DNA from: Candidatus Aminicenantota bacterium
GTDB lineage: Bacteria > Acidobacteriota > Aminicenantia > Aminicenantales > Aminicenantaceae
DNA: 5,532 nt
Assembly (NCBI GenBank): GCA_030673995.1
Contig: DAOUYU010000121.1
Location: 1 to 5,532 of the forward strand
Direction: 5' to 3'
The notes under the pieces were generated by a model, which did not search any database, was not told the DNA's origin, and saw nothing but the letters and a program-made list of their open reading frames with translations. Positions 1 through 5,532 of the stretch are shown piece by piece; within the stretch, counting starts at the first letter, position 1; every line of letters begins with the position of its first letter. The translations under genes were made by a program, and so were the position numbers.

Positions 1-482
1 GATTTGGTCCGGGAAATAACTTTGGCATAATCAATAAACCGGCTAATCGTACCGGCCAAGTTTCCACTTCGCTCTCCTGCCATAAGGGAAGCAATGTACG
101 AGCTCGAGAAATTTTTTTCGAAAGGCGCAAAAGCTTCTGAAAGAGATTTGCCTCCCCGAATTTCATTCTCGACCTTCAACAACAATTCTTTGAGATGAAA
201 GTTCTTAACGCGGTTGGCTATAACTTCAATACTCTTGAGCACGGGATAACCTGCTTTGATAAGAGCCACGAGCTCTTGATTAAGCAAGATAAAATCCCTG
301 TCTTTGATCTTTTTCTCAAAAGGAACAGTAATATCTATCTTTTTCCAATCTCGCTTGACGGATAAAATACAGAGTCCCTTTTTCTCGAAATGCATTCGGC
401 ATTCTTCTGCAGAAGAAGCAAGAAAAGAGTGGGAAATCACATTTCCATCTTCAGCAGCGAGTCGACAATAATAGTAAGGCAT
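1..482 (-). CDS. Type IV pilus / type II secretion inner-membrane protein, PilC/GspF family (N-terminal part, gene runs off the left edge)
   Basis: Reading leftward from the ATG at 480-482, the frame stays open for 160 codons to the window edge, so the C-terminal part is missing. Residues 1-50 (starting MPYYYCRLAAEDGN) resemble the short cytoplasmic N-terminus of GspF/PilC. From about residue 63 the sequence follows the first T2SSF domain: FILLNQELVALIKAGYPVL, then the GGKSLSEAF motif near 111-118, then a MAGERSGNL motif at 134-142 that matches the conserved GE-S/T-G signature. Family members sit in the inner membrane and act as the platform of pilus or pseudopilus assembly, working with PilB/PilT- or GspE-type ATPases. 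The membrane helices would follow beyond the visible part. PilC and GspF cannot be told apart from this fragment, so no symbol is given. The start is supported by a promoter 46 nt upstream; the leader is A/T-rich with no Shine-Dalgarno motif. The gene is divergent from the two-component operon and probably leads a leftward transcription unit. Confidence 0.9.
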   Translation of the reverse strand, partial: MPYYYCRLAAEDGNVISHSFLASSAEECRMHFEKKGLCILSVKRDWKKIDITVPFEKKIKDRDFILLNQELVALIKAGYPVLKSIEVIANRVKNFHLKELLLKVENEIRGGKSLSEAFAPFEKNFSSSYIASLMAGERSGNLAGTISRFIDYAKVISRTK

Positions 483-527
483 TTTTTTAAAGTGAATGTT
501 TATAAATTTCTCTAAATATTACAAATA

Positions 528-556
528 ATGTTAAATTATCCACTGATTTTTGTCAA
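528..556 (-). promoter_or_regulatory. Sigma-70-type promoter for the PilC/GspF-family gene
   Basis: On the minus strand, TTGACA (551-556, a perfect -35 match) is followed by a 17-bp spacer and TAACAT (528-533, four of six -10 positions). Transcription would start near position 521, giving a leader of about 40 nt before the ATG at 480-482. The surrounding DNA is very AT-rich (8 G+C in 481-540), as expected for a promoter. The assignment rests on consensus and position only. Confidence 0.55.
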
Positions 557-599
557 ATTGGCTCAGGCTGGGAGTTTCAAAAATACGCAGGATTTCCCC

Positions 600-616
600 A
601 GCGAGGAAACCCCGCT
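600..616. repeat. Short inverted repeat (hairpin 1 of 3)
   Basis: AGCGAGG (600-606) and CCCCGCT (610-616) flank the 3-nt spacer AAA. Six of seven positions pair as DNA; in minus-strand RNA the remaining position becomes a G-U pair, giving a full 7-bp stem. No T-tract follows on either strand, so it is not an intrinsic terminator. It is the first of three evenly spaced hairpins. Confidence 0.4.
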
Positions 617-634
617 CGGATACAGGGTTCGCTC

Positions 635-655
635 TCCTCTCCCTAAGGGAGAGGG
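635..655. repeat. Perfect palindromic repeat (hairpin 2 of 3), REP-like
   Basis: CCTCTCCC (636-643) and GGGAGAGG (647-654) are perfect complements around the 3-nt spacer TAA, with a possible extra T-G pair at 635/655. From general knowledge, palindromes of this CCCTCTCCC/GGGAGAGGG type recur between genes in many bacterial genomes and give spurious translations such as SPLPKGEG, which is seen here in the frame starting at 528. No T-tract adjoins it, so a dispersed repeat is more likely than a terminator. Copy number elsewhere in this genome is unknown. Confidence 0.6.
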
Positions 656-680
656 ACTATGCCCGCTCAGCCTTTCTCAC

Positions 681-695
681 GGTTTTCTCAAAACC
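681..695. repeat. Short inverted repeat (hairpin 3 of 3)
   Basis: GGTTTT (681-686) and AAAACC (690-695) are perfect complements around the 3-nt spacer CTC. The centre lies 43 bp from that of hairpin 2, which is itself 37 bp from that of hairpin 1. A 6-bp stem of this composition is only modestly stable alone; its regular placement and matching loop length are what make it notable. Confidence 0.4.
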
Positions 696-854
696 CAGCC
701 CTCTCAACATCAGAATTCCAGCTTCGGATATTTCTCTTCGGCAATGAGCATCATCAGAACCTGCAATCTACATTGGTCCCAGATTAAAAAAAATCCCCTC
801 ATAAGTAAATAGCCCTTAAAGATGAATTCCAGAATGACATTTTATCACCTGAAA

Positions 855-876
855 AGATGATTTACTCTCATCATCT
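855..876. promoter_or_regulatory. Inverted repeat, possible operator upstream of the two-component operon promoter
   Basis: AGATGAT (855-861) and ATCATCT (870-876) are perfect 7-bp inverted repeats separated by 8 nt. The element ends 12 bp before the -35 hexamer of the plus-strand promoter, about 48 to 69 bp upstream of the predicted transcription start. That size and position would suit a dimeric activator or repressor. The half-sites are AT-rich and no known regulator motif is recognised, so the regulatory role is inference. Confidence 0.3.
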
Positions 877-888
877 CATGTTCTAGTG

Positions 889-917
889 TTGACAATTGCC
901 GGTGAAAGATTTATTTT
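889..917 (+). promoter_or_regulatory. Sigma-70-type promoter for the exported-protein / kinase / regulator operon
   Basis: TTGACA (889-894, perfect -35) is followed by a 17-bp spacer and TATTTT (912-917, four of six -10 positions). With the usual 6-nt gap from the -10 hexamer, transcription would begin at or within a base or two of position 924, which is the GTG start of the next gene. No other equally good plus-strand promoter was seen before the kinase gene, so this one probably serves all three genes. Confidence 0.5.
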
Positions 918-923
918 AAAGCT

Positions 924-1208
924 GTGAAAAGGAAGATATTTTTAATACTTTTTCTTTTGATATTTATGTCTCTCTTTCTATCTTCACATAAGAGTCTTTG
1001 TTCAAAAGGTTTATTTTTTATCAACAGGTCAGCATCACGGCCGCAAGATGTGCCTGTTAAAAAGCCCAAATACGATTACATGAGTACATTCCTTTCAAGG
1101 AATACAAAACCTTTGGGACTCAAAGAAGACGCAACATTACAGAAATTATTGAAGCAACCCAGCATAAAATGGGCAATCAGAGCTGGGAAAAAACATATCC
1201 TAAACTAA
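924..1208 (+). CDS. Small exported protein of unknown function (94 aa), first gene of the two-component operon
   Basis: I do not recognise this protein. It starts with GTG and opens with a classical export signal: positive MKRK, then a hydrophobic stretch at residues 5-19 (IFLILFLLIFMSLFL), then a polar SSHKS segment. The only cysteine (Cys26) follows L-25 and lacks the small residue expected at -1 of a lipobox, so a lipoprotein is doubtful; an uncleaved N-terminal anchor is also possible. The remaining 65 or so residues are basic and polar, with a proline- and lysine-containing linker (about 40-50) and a likely amphipathic C-terminal half (66-94). The GTG at 924 is preferred over the ATG at 966 because the latter removes most of the signal. 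No Shine-Dalgarno motif is visible, and the predicted transcription start coincides with the GTG. The stop lies 24 nt before the kinase gene with no terminator between, so co-transcription and a role in kinase signalling are plausible but unproven. Confidence 0.65.
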   Translation: MKRKIFLILFLLIFMSLFLSSHKSLCSKGLFFINRSASRPQDVPVKKPKYDYMSTFLSRNTKPLGLKEDATLQKLLKQPSIKWAIRAGKKHILN

Positions 1209-1232
1209 TCTATCCATATATTTTTTACTGAA

Positions 1233-4112
1233 ATGATTCAATTTTTTGGATTCTCCAAAAAACAGATAACAAGTCATCACGAGAAAATCAAGCTCTACAT
1301 TGCATTTTTACCTATTCTGATTCTCCTTATACTGGGGGGACTTAATATCTATAAAAAAATTGCTTGGAAAGAGCCTACAGACGGCGTTTTCTGGGATGAA
1401 AGCCCGGAAGGTCAAATGGCTGTAAAAGTCGATGTTAACAGCGAAGCTTATTTTGGAGGAATTAAAAAAGGAAACATCCTCTATTCTATCAATGAAAATC
1501 CAGTAAAAAATAAAATAGACACCGCAAAGAACCTCTGGACAGCGGGACGCTTAGATCAAAAGGTAACTTATCAAATCATTCGAGAAGGAGAGCTCATTAC
1601 TCCATCTTTTTATCTTGTTCAAAAGGGGCCAAACCTCATCTATTTCTACCTTGCTCTTATCGGCTTAACCACACTTGTTATTGCGGTTGTCGTTCTTCTC
1701 AAATCCAAGAAGCCCTTTTCTATGCCTTATGTCTTTTTATACCTCATATTATTAGCTTTTTATTCCTTTTATACCTTTTCTCCCACAGGAGAGCTGAATA
1801 TCCTGGACAGTCTTTTCTACTGGCTTGACAGTGCAGCTTTTCTGATTTTTCCGCCTTTACTCCTTCATTTCTTCATTGTTTTCCCTGAACGAAAAAAAAT
1901 CTTAAAAAAAGCTGCTTCCATTTATTTTCTCTATCTTCCTGGCTTTGTGCTTCTTCTGACAAAAATCTATCTTCATCTTCCCTTTTCCAGCAAATTGAGC
2001 GACTTTTCCGTCCTTAACCTGTACGAGACATCGGAAAAATTGGACCTTCTTCATTTTGGCTTTTTTTCAATCTTGACCCTTGGAAGCATCGTCAACAGCA
2101 TGCGTCAAACCTCAAACCTTTTAGCCAAGAGACAATTGAAATGGATTGTCTATGGACTCGGTTTGGGTATCATTCCCTTTACCTTTTTCTACATCATTCC
2201 CTTCGCCTTCGGCCTGATCCCCTCCAAAGCGGCAGAGCTCACGATCACTCTTCAGGCTCTCATTCCTTTGACCTTTTCCTACAGCATTTCCCGGTACAAG
2301 CTCATAGATTTTGAGCTTCTGCTCAAAAAAGCAGTCACTTTGATATCCGCCTCAGCCGTCCTTGTTGTCCTCTACTTTATCGTTACTTCCCAGACGAAAG
2401 TCTTCTCTGAAAACAAACTCGATGCCTTCTTTTTAGGACTGCTGGCCATAATTCTCGGAGCAACGCTTTTTTCTCCCTTAAAAACACTCTTCCAATCCAT
2501 CCTGGATAGAGCTTTTTACAAGCGGAGTTACAAATACCGAAAAACCCTTCTCTCTATAAGTAAAGAAATCAGTCGAGAAAGGAACCTTCAAAAACTCTCT
2601 ACATCCCTTTTGGAACTGATTGCCAATGCTCTCTTTCTTAACCACATTGCTCTCCTCCTTCCCGTGGGTAATGAAAAAAATTCTTTCCGTATCTTTAAAT
2701 CCAGGGGTAAAGTGCCTCACTCCCGCACAAAAATCACCTTTGATGACCAAAGCTACCAAAGCTTAAAAGAAAAAGAGTTTCTTTCCTCTTATTCTTTCAC
2801 TGAAAGTGAAGAGCTCCAAACACAATTCAGGCCGCTTTCCTCCCACGGCTTTTTTCACTATCTGCCTCTGAAAGTCGAAGACAAGATAATCGGCTGTCTG
2901 GGTATGGGCAAAAAAATGGACAACACGTTCCTCACCAGCGAAGACTGGGAGCTGCTGACAACCATATCCTCTCCAGTAGCTTTAGCCTTAGAGAATGCTT
3001 ATCTTTACAACCAGGCTCACAGTAGAGCCTTAGAGCTGGAAAGGCTAAAAAACTACAGCGAAAACATCATCGAAAGCCTAACCGTCGGTGTAGCTGTTGT
3101 TGATAGAAACGGAAAAATCATCGGATGGAACCGTGTGCTGGAAGAAACCTTCCTCATAAAAAAAGAAGACGTCATGAACAAAAGTTTAGTTGATGTGTTA
3201 GGACCTGAAAATTTCTACGCCCTCTTTCCCTCGGACATGCAACAGGATTTTCGCCTTTTGAGCAAGATCACCCTGAACACGTCTCAAGGAGGGAAAAAAA
3301 TATTCGACATAGCAAAAACCCCTCTTCTGGACAATGATATGAATCCTTACGGGACAGTCATCGCCTTTGAGGACATAACGGAAAAAATATCTCTTCAGCA
3401 GCAGCTCCTCACTTCAGAGAAGCTGGCATCGATCGGCCTCCTTTCAGCAGGTGTCGCTCACGAGATCAACACTCCCCTTACGGGAATTTCAAGTTACGTC
3501 CAGATACTCCAGAAAAAACTTGCCAGCTCTCACCACTCTCAAATCCTGGAGAAGATTGAAGCCCAAACGGAAAGAGTTGCCAGAATAATAAAAAATCTCC
3601 TCAATTTTGCCCGCAATCCTTCAGATTCTTCCTTTCACAAGGTCAACCTCAAGGAAAACCTCCAAGAGATCCTTTCGCTGATCGATTACAAACTGAAAAC
3701 TATGAATATCGGCTTAGAACTCAAGCTCTCTCCAGTGAAATCTATCTGGGCAGAGGGAGACAGGCTCCAACAGGTTTTCATCAACATCATCCTCAATGCC
3801 ATTGATGCCATGCCTGACGGCGGGATATTAAAAATCGAACTATCTCAAATGAATAACCAGGCTGTTATGAAGATTGAAGACACCGGCACTGGGATCAAAG
3901 ATCAACACTTGCCTCATATCTTTGATCCTTTCTTTACAACTAAAGGGATAGGAAAAGGAACTGGCCTTGGCTTATCCATCAGCTATGCCATCATCAAAGA
4001 ACACGAAGGGAATATAACTGTGGAAAGCGATATCGAAAAGGGATCTCTGTTCACCCTTTATATACCCTTGAATTTAGACAAGAAAAAAATGAATAAAGTT
4101 TCTGCTCCTTAA
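1233..4112 (+). CDS. Membrane sensor histidine kinase with PDZ-like, GAF and PAS domains (NtrB/AtoS/PilS-like output)
   Basis: This 959-residue kinase should autophosphorylate and drive the regulator encoded next. Visible order: TM1 (about 22-42); PDZ-like domain (about 47-130) with a VDVNSEAYFGGIKKGNILYSIN core at about 66-87; about nine more hydrophobic helices (135-156, 165-183, 199-217, 227-247, 271-290, 303-327, 334-352, 367-385, 396-414); GAF-like region (about 447-590); PAS (about 609-720); HisKA with AHEINTPL and phospho-acceptor His743; HATPase with N-box Asn851/Asn855, DTGTGI at 883-888, FDPFFTTK at 897-904 and GTGLGL at 909-914. All catalytic motifs are intact. Positive clusters (KSKK 157-160, ERKKILKK 219-226, KR 299-300, KK 365-366, RAFYKRSYKYRK 426-437) fit ten helices with both termini inside and the PDZ-like domain outside. 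The SRYKLIDFELLLKK segment resembles that of other multi-TM kinases. The ATG at 1233 has no clear Shine-Dalgarno. The receiver gene starts 9 nt after the stop. Confidence 0.93.
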   Translation: MIQFFGFSKKQITSHHEKIKLYIAFLPILILLILGGLNIYKKIAWKEPTDGVFWDESPEGQMAVKVDVNSEAYFGGIKKGNILYSINENPVKNKIDTAKNLWTAGRLDQKVTYQIIREGELITPSFYLVQKGPNLIYFYLALIGLTTLVIAVVVLLKSKKPFSMPYVFLYLILLAFYSFYTFSPTGELNILDSLFYWLDSAAFLIFPPLLLHFFIVFPERKKILKKAASIYFLYLPGFVLLLTKIYLHLPFSSKLSDFSVLNLYETSEKLDLLHFGFFSILTLGSIVNSMRQTSNLLAKRQLKWIVYGLGLGIIPFTFFYIIPFAFGLIPSKAAELTITLQALIPLTFSYSISRYKLIDFELLLKKAVTLISASAVLVVLYFIVTSQTKVFSENKLDAFFLGLLAIILGATLFSPLKTLFQSILDRAFYKRSYKYRKTLLSISKEISRERNLQKLSTSLLELIANALFLNHIALLLPVGNEKNSFRIFKSRGKVPHSRTKITFDDQSYQSLKEKEFLSSYSFTESEELQTQFRPLSSHGFFHYLPLKVEDKIIGCLGMGKKMDNTFLTSEDWELLTTISSPVALALENAYLYNQAHSRALELERLKNYSENIIESLTVGVAVVDRNGKIIGWNRVLEETFLIKKEDVMNKSLVDVLGPENFYALFPSDMQQDFRLLSKITLNTSQGGKKIFDIAKTPLLDNDMNPYGTVIAFEDITEKISLQQQLLTSEKLASIGLLSAGVAHEINTPLTGISSYVQILQKKLASSHHSQILEKIEAQTERVARIIKNLLNFARNPSDSSFHKVNLKENLQEILSLIDYKLKTMNIGLELKLSPVKSIWAEGDRLQQVFINIILNAIDAMPDGGILKIELSQMNNQAVMKIEDTGTGIKDQHLPHIFDPFFTTKGIGKGTGLGLSISYAIIKEHEGNITVESDIEKGSLFTLYIPLNLDKKKMNKVSAP

Positions 4113-4121
4113 AACGAAAAA

Positions 4122-5507
4122 ATGGTACAGAAGACAACAATTCATGTCATCGATGACGAACCCATCATCCACGAAGTTCTTGGTGAACTCCTAACCTCAG
4201 AAGGCTATGAGGTGGAAATCTCTTCCAGTGGAGAGGAAGCCCTTGACAAATACTCCACCCAATCCTTTGGCCTCGTTCTCCTGGATCTGCTCATGCCTGG
4301 AATGGACGGAATAGAAGTTCTCAAAAAAATAAGGAAGATAGAGCCTCACGCTGTCATCATCATCATCACAGCCTATGCCTCTGTAGAATCAGCGATTTCT
4401 GCAATGAAGACGGGAGCGTTTGACTACATCCAGAAACCTTTTAAACACGACGAGCTCCTCCTCACCATCAAAAGAGCAATAGAACACAAAAAACTTAAGG
4501 AAGAAAACATTCGTTTGAAAGACGAGCTCGGCAAAAAGTTCAGTTTTGAAAACATCATCGGAAAAAGCACAGGCATGAAAAGCATATTCGAAGTCATAAA
4601 GGCTGCCGCTCCCACCCGGAGTACGATTTTGATTCAAGGTGAGAGCGGAACAGGAAAGGAGTTGGTCTCAAGAGCCATCCACCAAAACAGTAACCGGGCA
4701 AATCTTCCTTTTATAATCGTCAACAGCGGTTCTCTCCCTCCTGACCTTTTAGAAAGCCAGCTTTTCGGTCATGTCAGGGGAGCCTTCACCGGAGCCGTCA
4801 GCGACAAAAAAGGCCTGTTTGAAGCAGCCGATAAAGGAACTATCTTTTTTGATGAGATTTCTTCCCTCAATCCAGAAACACAGGCGAAATTGCTTCGGGT
4901 TATGCAAGACCAAGAGTTCATGATGTTAGGAGGGACAAAAACAATCAAAGTCGATGTCAGACTGATTGCCGCAACGAATTCAGACCTGGAGGAGCTCATC
5001 AAGCAGAATAAATTCCGTCAGGACCTCTTCTACCGGTTAAATGTCATTAAAATAGAGCTCCCTCCTCTGCGAGAAAGAAAAGAGGACATCCCGATCCTTA
5101 TGAAACACTTTTTAGACATCTACAGCAAAGAAAACAAAAAAGAAATAGAGGGCATTACCGAAGATGTTATAGAGATCCTGGTCAATTATGACTGGCCCGG
5201 AAACATAAGAGAGCTTGAAAATTTGATCGAAAGAGCTATCGTTCTTACGAAATCAAAGTTCATAACAAGAAAAACCATTCCACCTTTCCTCCTGTCCGCT
5301 CATGAAGATGCCAGAATACTTTCTTCTCCAAATAAAGAGCTTAACCTGAAAGAATATATTCAAATACAGCAGAAAAAAGCGATCATTAGCGCTCTAAAGA
5401 AAACAAAAGGTATCCAGAAAAATGCTGCACGCCTCTTAGGAGTCAAGCCCACCACATTGAATGAGATGATCAAGAGGCTGGATATTGACCTTTCCCATCT
5501 TTCCTGA
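4122..5507 (+). CDS. Sigma-54-dependent response regulator, NtrC family (REC-AAA+-Fis HTH)
   Basis: This 461-residue protein has the complete NtrC-class layout. The receiver domain (about 5-120) has the acidic pair Asp11/Asp12, phospho-acceptor Asp55 in LVLLDLLMPG, Thr83 and Lys105. The central AAA+ domain (about 143-380) has Walker A GESGTGKE (173-180), the sigma-54-contacting GAFTGA loop (220-225), Walker B with Asp244/Glu245, the FRQDLFYRL arginine-finger region (298-306), and the WPGNIRELENLIER sensor-II segment (358-371). A Fis-type helix-turn-helix (about 433-453, NAARLLGVKPTTLNEMIKRL) would bind upstream enhancer DNA. Phosphorylation by the adjacent kinase should promote oligomerisation and ATP-driven opening of sigma-54 promoters. 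The length is typical for the class and no key residue is missing. Orthology to NtrC, AtoC, ZraR or PilR cannot be decided from motifs; the nearby PilC/GspF-family gene mildly favours a PilR-like role. The 9-nt gap after the kinase is A-rich with no Shine-Dalgarno. Confidence 0.95.
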   Translation: MVQKTTIHVIDDEPIIHEVLGELLTSEGYEVEISSSGEEALDKYSTQSFGLVLLDLLMPGMDGIEVLKKIRKIEPHAVIIIITAYASVESAISAMKTGAFDYIQKPFKHDELLLTIKRAIEHKKLKEENIRLKDELGKKFSFENIIGKSTGMKSIFEVIKAAAPTRSTILIQGESGTGKELVSRAIHQNSNRANLPFIIVNSGSLPPDLLESQLFGHVRGAFTGAVSDKKGLFEAADKGTIFFDEISSLNPETQAKLLRVMQDQEFMMLGGTKTIKVDVRLIAATNSDLEELIKQNKFRQDLFYRLNVIKIELPPLRERKEDIPILMKHFLDIYSKENKKEIEGITEDVIEILVNYDWPGNIRELENLIERAIVLTKSKFITRKTIPPFLLSAHEDARILSSPNKELNLKEYIQIQQKKAIISALKKTKGIQKNAARLLGVKPTTLNEMIKRLDIDLSHLS

Positions 5508-5509
5508 AG

Positions 5510-5528
5510 AATCCAGGCATCCTGAATT
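5510..5528 (+). terminator. Weak hairpin just after the regulator stop; possible start of a terminator
   Basis: AATCCAGG (5510-5517) and CCTGAATT (5521-5528) pair at seven of eight positions around the 3-nt loop CAT, beginning 2 nt after the stop codon. The stem is short with a C-A mismatch, and only ATTC follows before the window ends, so a T-tract cannot be judged. It could equally be a dispersed palindrome or chance. Confidence 0.2.
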
Positions 5529-5532
5529 ATTC

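Larger units (their letters stand above)
483..923. other. Divergent intergenic region with a GC-rich hairpin cluster
   Basis: About 440 bp separate the leftward PilC/GspF-family gene from the rightward operon. Composition changes sharply inside it: 481-540 holds 8 G+C of 60, whereas 601-660 holds 36 of 60, then AT-rich sequence returns. Plus-strand open frames here (528-812 and 550-747) overlap each other, carry no recognisable domain, begin inside or beside the minus-strand promoter, and translate the palindromic repeat, so I do not regard them as genes. What can be supported is a promoter at each end, three tight hairpins at 600-695, an inverted repeat at 855-876, and a 9-bp direct repeat (GAATTCCAG at 713-721 and 824-832). 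I saw no tRNA, rRNA or known riboswitch pattern. Confidence 0.7.

Noticed and set aside
635..655. Palindrome as an intrinsic terminator
   Set aside because: No T-tract follows on either strand, and no gene ends nearby; both neighbouring genes start on either side of it.
550..747. 65-aa plus-strand open frame
   Set aside because: It lies in another frame of the same hairpin-rich region, with no domain, no ribosome-binding site and no sign of coding selection.
748..761. GG-N10-GC pattern on the minus strand as a sigma-54 promoter
   Set aside because: Only the invariant dinucleotides match; the flanking bases do not fit TGGCAC / TTGC, and it lies far from the downstream gene.
528..812. 94-aa plus-strand open frame in the intergenic region
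   Set aside because: It begins inside the minus-strand promoter, translates the palindromic repeat (SPLPKGEG), has no recognisable domain, and is overlapped by another equally plausible frame; most likely spurious.
713..832. 9-bp direct repeat GAATTCCAG (713-721 and 824-832) as insertion target-site or att repeats
   Set aside because: The 102 bp between copies show no terminal inverted repeats or transposase remnant, and a 9-bp match at this distance can arise by chance.
911..965. Alternative start of the small exported protein at ATG 966
   Set aside because: It would remove the positively charged end and most of the hydrophobic core of a well-formed export signal, and it has no better ribosome-binding site.
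2478..2759. 93-aa minus-strand open frame
   Set aside because: It is a shadow lying wholly inside the histidine kinase gene, whose frame has clear domain motifs.
4389..5002. Three minus-strand open frames (4389-4637, 4424-4615, 4769-5002)
   Set aside because: They are shadows of the response regulator gene, which carries intact receiver and AAA+ motifs across this stretch.

Overview
The window looks like chromosomal DNA from an uncultivated, moderately AT-rich, diderm-type bacterium. Three things point that way: a type IV pilus / type II secretion (PilC/GspF) inner-membrane protein, an NtrC-family sigma-54 activator, and a large multi-domain membrane histidine kinase. None of the four genes has a convincing Shine-Dalgarno sequence. 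The taxon cannot be fixed from this sequence. A member of an acidobacterial or Aminicenantes-like lineage, or another deep diderm group, would fit, but this is only an impression.

Layout. Positions 1-482 on the minus strand hold the N-terminal 160 codons of a PilC/GspF-family gene that runs off the left edge, with a strong-looking sigma-70-type promoter at 528-556. Positions 483-923 are a roughly 440-bp divergent intergenic region. It contains a GC-rich patch (about 560-700) with three short hairpins, each with a 3-nt loop, then an inverted repeat at 855-876 and a plus-strand promoter at 889-917. From 924 to 5507 three closely spaced plus-strand genes appear to form one operon: a 94-aa exported protein of unknown function (GTG start), a 959-aa histidine kinase (TM-PDZ-multi-TM-GAF-PAS-HisKA-HATPase), and a 461-aa response regulator (REC-AAA+-Fis-type HTH). 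The gaps are 24 and 9 nt. The last 25 bases hold only a weak hairpin.

How the genes may work together. The kinase should autophosphorylate on His743 and pass the phosphate to Asp55 of the regulator, which keeps all the motifs needed to activate sigma-54 RNA polymerase, including an intact GAFTGA loop. The kinase's PDZ-like domain is predicted to face the periplasm. The small exported protein encoded just upstream is therefore a candidate ligand or accessory factor. The divergent pilus/secretion gene makes surface-appendage control a reasonable guess for the pathway, as in PilS-PilR systems. However, I found no convincing sigma-54 promoter in the window, so the regulon must lie at least partly elsewhere.

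The most interesting unexplained points are the small exported protein paired with a PDZ-sensing kinase, its apparently leaderless GTG start, and the cluster of hairpins between the divergent promoters.
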